Shown: in pieces, positions 58,891-64,000 of the stretch
Numbering within the stretch: position 1 is the first letter of the stretch
How the letters are laid out: every line of letters starts with the position of its first letter
NCBI GenBank assembly: GCA_943788755.1
Contig: CALSRM010000003.1
Location: forward strand, 1,364,001 to 1,428,000
Reading direction: 5' to 3'
DNA length: 64,000 nt
From: an uncultured Flavobacteriales bacterium
GTDB taxonomy: Bacteria; Bacteroidota; Bacteroidia; Flavobacteriales_D; Parvicellaceae
Notes under the pieces: generated by a model
What the model saw: the letters and a program-made list of their open reading frames with translations, nothing else
Databases searched by the model: none
Told to the model about the DNA's origin: nothing
Program-made: the position numbers and the translations under genes

Positions 58891-60582
58891 TTATTCTTTT
58901 GGAAATAATTTGAGTCTTCTTTTTAATTTGTCAATCTCATTTTTCCCTTTTTCAATATTTCCATTAACACCTTTAAGAAGAGCTTCAGCTCCTTTAGAGT
59001 TAGCAAAGAAGCCTAAGTTGTTTTCGTAATTAGCAACTTCTTTAACGATGTCATTTATTTTGTTTCTAATTTTTTCTTTCTCTTGCTGAAATAACTTTTC
59101 TGCATTACCACTAGCTTTTAAACTATCTAATTTAGCTTCGAAAAGAATTTTTTCTTTCTCAGCATCGTCCATTTTTAAATTATTGTAATGCTCATCAATA
59201 ACACTTTTGTATGCTTTGTAAACAGTATCTTTCTTTTTAAAGGGAACATTTCCAATTTCAGTGAATTCAGTCGAAAACGCTTTCAAATCTGTAATTACTT
59301 CTATTGGGTCCGCTTTGTGTTTGTATGCTTTTATTTTTTCAATCAAGGCCTCTTTTAGATTCAGGTTATCTTCATTTTCGATGTCCATTTTCTTAAAGTG
59401 CTCCTCTCTAGTAGTAAAAAACGCATCGCATTTAGTTCTAAATGATTTCCATAGTTTTTGTTCAGCATGCTGCCCTGCATGACCAATTTTTTTCCAATCT
59501 TCTTGTAATCTTTTTAGTGCATCAGCAGCGTTTTTCCAATCCGTAGATTTGGATAATTCTTCCGCTTTCTCAATCAATTTGGCTTTTAGTTCTTTCTTTT
59601 TATCGAAAACATCATTTCTAGCTGCATAAAAAGTAGATTTTGCATCAAAAAAAGTATCAAATAACCCCCTAAAATCATTCCATACTTTTTGGTTACTGTC
59701 TTTTGGTACCTGGCCAATTTTTTTCCATTCTTTTTGAATTTCCAATAATTCTTTCGTGAGTTTATCCCATTCTTTATGCTCCAGAGCTTCTTTTGAAACA
59801 ATTTCTTTTACTTTTTCAATGAGAGCCAATTTTTTGCTTAAGTTCTCTTTTTGGATTTCTTTTTGATCTGTATAATGTAATTTTATCTTAGCGTACAGTT
59901 CTTTTACGGCAGTCCAATAATCTTCTTTTAACTTCTCCCAATGCTGCTTAAATGTTGGTCCAACTTCATCCCACTCATTTTGTAGTTTGCGCAAAGATCT
60001 TTCCACTTCTTTGATTTTCTTTTCTTCTAAAAGAGCTTTTGCCTGATGGATAATTTGATTTTTCAAAGAGTAGTTTTTCTTTAAGTCATTTTCCTTTAGC
60101 TCTTTATAAATATCGATGTTGTAACTGAATTCCTCGCTTAATTTACTGTATTCAGCTTGGATTTTATTGTGCTTATCTTGTGGTATTGCTCCAATAATAT
60201 TCCATCGTTCTCTAATTTCTTTAACTGTACCAAATAGCTTTCCTAAATTCTCCTCGTTTTCAATCAGTTTAGTGAAATCCGCAATAATTTCTTTTTTTAA
60301 GATTAGATTTTTTTCTTCTTCCATCTTAATGAAGGTATAGTAATCTTTTTTCTTTTTTTTATACAATTCGAAGGCTGCTCGAATATCTTTATTTAGCTTT
60401 TCGCTTTCTGCTTTAACTTCATCATTATCCGTATCTTTTTCTTGAGAATCACTTTCTTTTTGTTCGCTGCTATGTATTGCTTCGAATGCCTTTTTTAATT
60501 TGTCAATTTCAGAACCAATTTCAATAATTTCACCCGTCTTTATCAAAGCTAGTAGCTTTTTCAATATTTCTATTTTATTCAT
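58891..60582 (-). CDS. DUF349 repeat protein
   Basis: A 563-aa, very charged, all-helical protein made of about five DUF349 repeats of roughly 75 residues. Each has the pattern LQ.EW..IG..P......W..F, for example EIQKEWKKIGQVPKDSNQKV and RLQEDWKKIGHAGQHAEQK. There is no signal peptide. An acidic linker near 40-70 (SEQKESDSQEKDTDNDEVKA) precedes the repeats. The function is unknown. The protein is widespread in Bacteroidota, usually next to a peptidase or chromosome-associated genes (recalled). Confidence 0.9.
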   Translation of the reverse strand: MNKIEILKKLLALIKTGEIIEIGSEIDKLKKAFEAIHSSEQKESDSQEKDTDNDEVKAESEKLNKDIRAAFELYKKKKKDYYTFIKMEEEKNLILKKEIIADFTKLIENEENLGKLFGTVKEIRERWNIIGAIPQDKHNKIQAEYSKLSEEFSYNIDIYKELKENDLKKNYSLKNQIIHQAKALLEEKKIKEVERSLRKLQNEWDEVGPTFKQHWEKLKEDYWTAVKELYAKIKLHYTDQKEIQKENLSKKLALIEKVKEIVSKEALEHKEWDKLTKELLEIQKEWKKIGQVPKDSNQKVWNDFRGLFDTFFDAKSTFYAARNDVFDKKKELKAKLIEKAEELSKSTDWKNAADALKRLQEDWKKIGHAGQHAEQKLWKSFRTKCDAFFTTREEHFKKMDIENEDNLNLKEALIEKIKAYKHKADPIEVITDLKAFSTEFTEIGNVPFKKKDTVYKAYKSVIDEHYNNLKMDDAEKEKILFEAKLDSLKASGNAEKLFQQEKEKIRNKINDIVKEVANYENNLGFFANSKGAEALLKGVNGNIEKGKNEIDKLKRRLKLFPKE

Positions 60583-60649
60583 TTTACCAAAAGGTTTTCA
60601 ATTAAGCGAAGCGAAATTACTCCGAATAGATTATTTATACAAAATTATA

Positions 60650-62338
60650 TTAACCACCTATTTCAACTATTCTCATTAGCTCAGCGCAAAGCATGGCTCC
60701 AAATGTTCCAACGGCATATCCTAGTACAGCTAATAATACTCCCACGGGAGCTAAAGAAGGACTAAAAGCAGATGCGACAACTGGCGCGGATGCCGCTCCT
60801 CCCACATTAGCCTGACTGCCAACAGCAACAAAAAAGAAAGGCGCTTTAATTAATTTAGCTACACCCAATATAATACTTGCATGAATCAGCATCCATATTG
60901 CACCAATTAAAAACCAAGAAGGGCTTTCAAAAATTTCTGTAAAATTCATGTGAGTTCCTATAGCGGCAACCAATACATATAGAAAAATACTTCCCATTTT
61001 GGAAGCTCCAGCTCCTTCATAATTTTTTAACTTCGTAAATGATAATGCAACGCCAATTATGGTTGAAAATACAATCAACCAAAAAAATCCGCTAGCAAAC
61101 GAGGTTAATCCAATTTTTTCAAGCGTGTCTTTTATTTCACTAAAATAAGGAGTAATGATTTGAGACAATATGTGTGCTAACCCGGCACCTGCAATTCCAA
61201 TTCCAGCTATTATCATTAAATCTGTTGTACTAGGAATTTTAGAAACTTTAGCAGCAAAACCTTCCATTTTTTCTTTCAGAGCAGTGATAGCAGAAGAATC
61301 GGCTTTGAATTTTTTATCAATTCTTTCATGAATTCCAGCTCCATAAAGTAATACCGCCATCCAGACATTTGCAACTAAAACATCAACAACTATCATTTTT
61401 GAGAATATATCATTGGGAGTTTCATAAACCACTTTCATTGCTGTTTGGTTTGCTCCTCCTCCAATCCAACTTCCTGCTACGGTTGCGAGCCCTCTCCATA
61501 TCTCTCCAGCATCAGCACCTAACCATTCAGGAGCAATAGAAGCAACAATCATTAATGCAATTGGACCTCCAATGATAATTCCCAAAGTACCTGCAAAGAA
61601 CATAATTAGGGCTTTTGGACCAAGGCGTATAATCCCTTTTAAATCTATACTTAAACAAAGTAATATTAAACTAGCGGGTAATAAATACCTTGAAGAAACA
61701 TAATATAAATTGCTGAAATCACCAGAAATGATATTAAAGGAGTTTAAGAAAGCAGGCAAGAAATAGCACAAAAGCAACGCGGGTACAATTCCATAAAATT
61801 TCTTGAATATTGGGAGGTCGGAAGTGTAAAAAATTATTGCTAGTAAAAATAACAGTAATCCAATAACGATAGCGTCATTCGTAAAAAGTGGTGTTGCTTC
61901 AATTGTCTTAAATTCAAAATTAATAGAGCTTTCTTTTTCATTAGAATCCAGATGCATAAACTTTATTTCTACTTCATGATCTCCTTTTGATAAACCTTCA
62001 ATGAAAAAGTTACTATATCCTTTGAATCTAAATTCATATCCGTCAAAATTTAACAGCGTGGAATCAATAGTTTTTGAATTGATGTTTACGTCGTGAACAT
62101 CAAGATAAATGAAAGGTGTTTTATCCAAAAAGAACTTAATACCCGAATTTTGTTTGTTTACTACCTGATAATTTAATTCAGAGAGGTTATCCGTTTCAGT
62201 AACTGGGGTAATATAGATTTTTTTATCAAGTTGAATTGATTGTGTTTTCTCATTGAAAACCAATGGTTCTCCAGCGTGGACTGAAAAACTAGCGATAAAA
62301 AATAAAAGGCTAAAAATTTTATTGTACATCTTACTCAT
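60650..62338 (-). CDS. DUF819-family permease with exported N-terminal beta domain
   Basis: I start this at the ATG at 62338 (562 aa); the longer frame, to 62416, overlaps the upstream gene. Residues 1-22 are a signal peptide (IASFSVHAGE). Residues about 23-155 look like an exported beta-sandwich resembling the Y_Y_Y/Ig-like sensor domains (GLSKGDHEVEIKFMHLDSNE). From about 160 there are roughly ten to twelve membrane helices of the DUF819/YjcL type (WRGLATVAGSWIGGGANQTA; VAVGSQANVGGAASAPVVAS). DUF819 proteins are predicted transporters, with a few linked to muropeptide or small-molecule uptake. The added N-terminal domain is not part of the standard family and suggests ligand sensing. A SpoIIE phosphatase gene lies 46 bases upstream. 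Confidence 0.85.
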   Translation of the reverse strand: MSKMYNKIFSLLFFIASFSVHAGEPLVFNEKTQSIQLDKKIYITPVTETDNLSELNYQVVNKQNSGIKFFLDKTPFIYLDVHDVNINSKTIDSTLLNFDGYEFRFKGYSNFFIEGLSKGDHEVEIKFMHLDSNEKESSINFEFKTIEATPLFTNDAIVIGLLLFLLAIIFYTSDLPIFKKFYGIVPALLLCYFLPAFLNSFNIISGDFSNLYYVSSRYLLPASLILLCLSIDLKGIIRLGPKALIMFFAGTLGIIIGGPIALMIVASIAPEWLGADAGEIWRGLATVAGSWIGGGANQTAMKVVYETPNDIFSKMIVVDVLVANVWMAVLLYGAGIHERIDKKFKADSSAITALKEKMEGFAAKVSKIPSTTDLMIIAGIGIAGAGLAHILSQIITPYFSEIKDTLEKIGLTSFASGFFWLIVFSTIIGVALSFTKLKNYEGAGASKMGSIFLYVLVAAIGTHMNFTEIFESPSWFLIGAIWMLIHASIILGVAKLIKAPFFFVAVGSQANVGGAASAPVVASAFSPSLAPVGVLLAVLGYAVGTFGAMLCAELMRIVEIGG

Positions 62339-62384
62339 GTGTAAATTGTTTTTAGAATAATTAATGAAGGACATAATAAAGGGC

Positions 62385-63878
62385 TTAAAAACAGACGCCG
62401 ATAACCAATATGTCATCTACTTGCTCAGTGTCTCCTTTCCAGTTTTCTAGTTCGGTATCGAGCCTAGATATTTGCTCATTAGGAGATAAAGATTGAATTT
62501 CTTGCAGCAGTACTTTGAACTTTTTATTCATAAATTTTTTATCTTTTGGACCTCCAAATTGGTCAGGAAAACCATCGGAAAACATGTAGAAACAATCACC
62601 TTTGTTAATTTCAAATTCATGAGTTGTAAAACCATTTTTACTGTAAGAACTTCCACCACCAATAGGATATCGATTTCCTTTTGTTTCTTCGATATTTTCT
62701 CCATTGATTTTAATTAGTGGCCGAAAAGCTCCAGCATACTGCATCTTATTGTTTTTTAAATCGAAGGAGCAAAGGGCCATGTCCATGCCATCTTTACTCT
62801 CTTGGTCATATCTTTTTGAACTCAGTGCATCAAGCACAGCTTCGTCTAGTTTTTCTAAAATATACCCTGGGTTAGATTTTTTTTTATGAGATATTGCATT
62901 TAGTTTGGAGAAACCAATCATACTCATTAAAGCACCTGGAACTCCATGGCCCGTGCAGTCGACTGCAGCGAGTAATAGCTTTCCATCAATCTCTTTGAAC
63001 CAATAAAAATCTCCCGATACAATATCACGTGGTTTGTAATAAACAAAAGAATTAGGTAAAGTATCTTGAATCTGTTCCGTATGCGGTAAAAGCGATTCTT
63101 GAATTTTACGTGCATAGTTTATAGAATCCGTGATATCCCTATTTTTTAGCTCAATAACTCTGTTTTTCTCAACAATAGATTGAGTCAGTTTATCCTCTTC
63201 ACGAAGGATTCTTCTGGCATAGGGAATTAATAGCAGTGCCATAAAAAGTATAACAGCTAATGAAATCAGTGCTTGCGTTTTATATTGGTTAAAAACCATA
63301 TCCCTGAAGTAACCAAATTCTACATCCGCTTCCAGCAGACCTACAGTTTTATTCTTTGAATCTATTATAGGGAAAAAAGCGGATAACCATTCCCCATTTT
63401 CAGTTTTGTATCTTGGGATTGTTCCTCCTTCATTCATTTTTTCTAATAAGATTTCAGGAAACATTTCGTATTCATGACGGAAATTCACATTAGTATCAGA
63501 ACTAACACCGAAATAAAAAATTTCTTCCTCAGCATTGTATATAAGAGTATATAGCGGTGTATTCAGCTTGTTTTGCTCATGCACTTTTCTTAACATTGAA
63601 TGAATTTCAGAATATTGAGCATTCTCATCTGCAGATGTTATGTCATCTTTCCATGGGTGATCTTTCATTAACTTGTTGTGCACATCACCATCAATATTTA
63701 TTGCTAATGAAGAGGCAAGGGCTTGTAATTTCTCATATTCTTCTTCTTCATATAAATTCAATTGATTTATATATCCAAAAACGATAAAAAAGGTAGTAAT
63801 CCCAATAATACTCAAATAAATGAGGAACATTATTCTTGTAGTTACATTACCTAATATTTGTTGAAATAAATTACTCAA
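62385..63878 (-). CDS. Membrane SpoIIE-type (PP2C-like) serine phosphatase
   Basis: A 497-aa protein with a transmembrane helix near 15-36, an extracytoplasmic sensor-like region at about 37-200 (Cache-like, ending ENGEWLSAFFPIIDSKNKTV, then GLLEADVEFGYF), a second helix around 203-222 and a C-terminal SpoIIE phosphatase domain at about 265-497. Metal-site motifs are VSGDFYWFKE, DCTGHGVPGALMSM, DGMDMAL, SDGFPDQFGG and VDDILVIG. It probably dephosphorylates an STAS-type protein in a partner-switching pathway when an external signal binds. It resembles the phosphatase at 38.9 kb but has a Cache-like rather than a TPR front end. It is directly upstream of the DUF819 permease. Confidence 0.88.
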   Translation of the reverse strand: MSNLFQQILGNVTTRIMFLIYLSIIGITTFFIVFGYINQLNLYEEEEYEKLQALASSLAINIDGDVHNKLMKDHPWKDDITSADENAQYSEIHSMLRKVHEQNKLNTPLYTLIYNAEEEIFYFGVSSDTNVNFRHEYEMFPEILLEKMNEGGTIPRYKTENGEWLSAFFPIIDSKNKTVGLLEADVEFGYFRDMVFNQYKTQALISLAVILFMALLLIPYARRILREEDKLTQSIVEKNRVIELKNRDITDSINYARKIQESLLPHTEQIQDTLPNSFVYYKPRDIVSGDFYWFKEIDGKLLLAAVDCTGHGVPGALMSMIGFSKLNAISHKKKSNPGYILEKLDEAVLDALSSKRYDQESKDGMDMALCSFDLKNNKMQYAGAFRPLIKINGENIEETKGNRYPIGGGSSYSKNGFTTHEFEINKGDCFYMFSDGFPDQFGGPKDKKFMNKKFKVLLQEIQSLSPNEQISRLDTELENWKGDTEQVDDILVIGVCF

Positions 63879-64000
63879 AGCGAATGTGATTGATTATCAA
63901 AATTAAGACTATCTGATTGTTTAGCAAATAATAAGGGATGCAATATTACAGTCAATGGCCTTTTTTTCCTTTATATAGAGGCAAATGCACTAGTTTACTT
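63879..64000. other. Window-end non-coding stretch
   Basis: This AT-rich stretch is the upstream region of the membrane phosphatase. No convincing promoter pair, RNA gene or other gene start is visible before the window ends. Confidence 0.5.

Noticed and set aside
62339-62416. Longer start for the DUF819 protein
   Set aside because: It overlaps the upstream phosphatase gene and places the signal peptide 26 residues inside the protein.

Overview
The window reads as chromosomal DNA of a low-GC member of the phylum Bacteroidota, most likely order Flavobacteriales. The evidence is the gene order CBS protein / POTRA protein / NAD kinase / PorG (DUF6089) / uppS / bamA / two ompH genes / murI, four C-terminal type IX secretion (T9SS) sorting domains, promoter-like TTTG-N19-TAnnTTTG sites, and gene types such as DUF349, DUF1015 and an ACT-less SerA. 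No rRNA, tRNA, CRISPR array or complete mobile element was seen.

Layout. 1-2.7 kb: the end of a T9SS cargo gene and two secreted endonuclease/exonuclease/phosphatase-fold enzymes. 2.7-4.2 kb: an esterase and pdxJ (vitamin B6). 4.3-13.7 kb: the envelope-biogenesis block. 13.7-17.7 kb: a large secreted Calx-beta repeat protein. 17.8-21 kb: lolD, a hydrolase and sucC. 21-24.4 kb: the serine pathway genes serC and serA with DUF1015. 24.8-32.8 kb: a small secreted protein coupled to a giant SprB-like, cysteine-rich adhesin of about 2,537 aa. 33.8-36.5 kb: a ferredoxin, a LuxC-type acyl-CoA reductase, a MazG-like enzyme and an NAD(P)-binding protein. 36.5-42.6 kb: an accessory zone with an IS1182 remnant, nested inverted repeats, a membrane-protein/HTH pair, a TPR-SpoIIE phosphatase and a YfcH-like epimerase. 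43.1-47.2 kb: sucA and sucB. 47.6-52.5 kb: part of the phenylacetate pathway (paaZ, paaY, paaJ, paaI), followed by pyrG. 54.2-58.9 kb: a TonB-dependent receptor and an S9 peptidase. 58.9-63.9 kb: a DUF349 protein, an unusual DUF819 permease with an exported N-terminal domain, and a membrane SpoIIE phosphatase.

How it fits together. BamA, the two OmpH/Skp chaperones, LolD and PorG build the outer membrane and the T9SS. At least four products in the window are T9SS clients, three with type A and one with a type B sorting domain. SucA, SucB and SucC are consecutive TCA-cycle steps. PaaZ, PaaJ, PaaI and PaaY serve lower phenylacetyl-CoA catabolism, which yields acetyl-CoA and succinyl-CoA.

The most striking sequence-level feature is that six otherwise well-preserved genes are interrupted: nadK, serA, the giant adhesin (two lesions), the TPR-SpoIIE gene (an in-frame TGA), the TonB receptor (at least two sites) and the S9 peptidase. 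Several are normally indispensable, and each can be restored by changing one or two bases. Sequencing or assembly error is therefore the simplest reading, and I annotate them as broken or frameshifted copies of single genes. I did not find a clearly undescribed system. The best candidates for a closer look are the DUF819-sensor fusion next to a SpoIIE phosphatase, the adhesin with its coupled small gene, and the nested inverted-repeat cassette near 37.5-38.9 kb.
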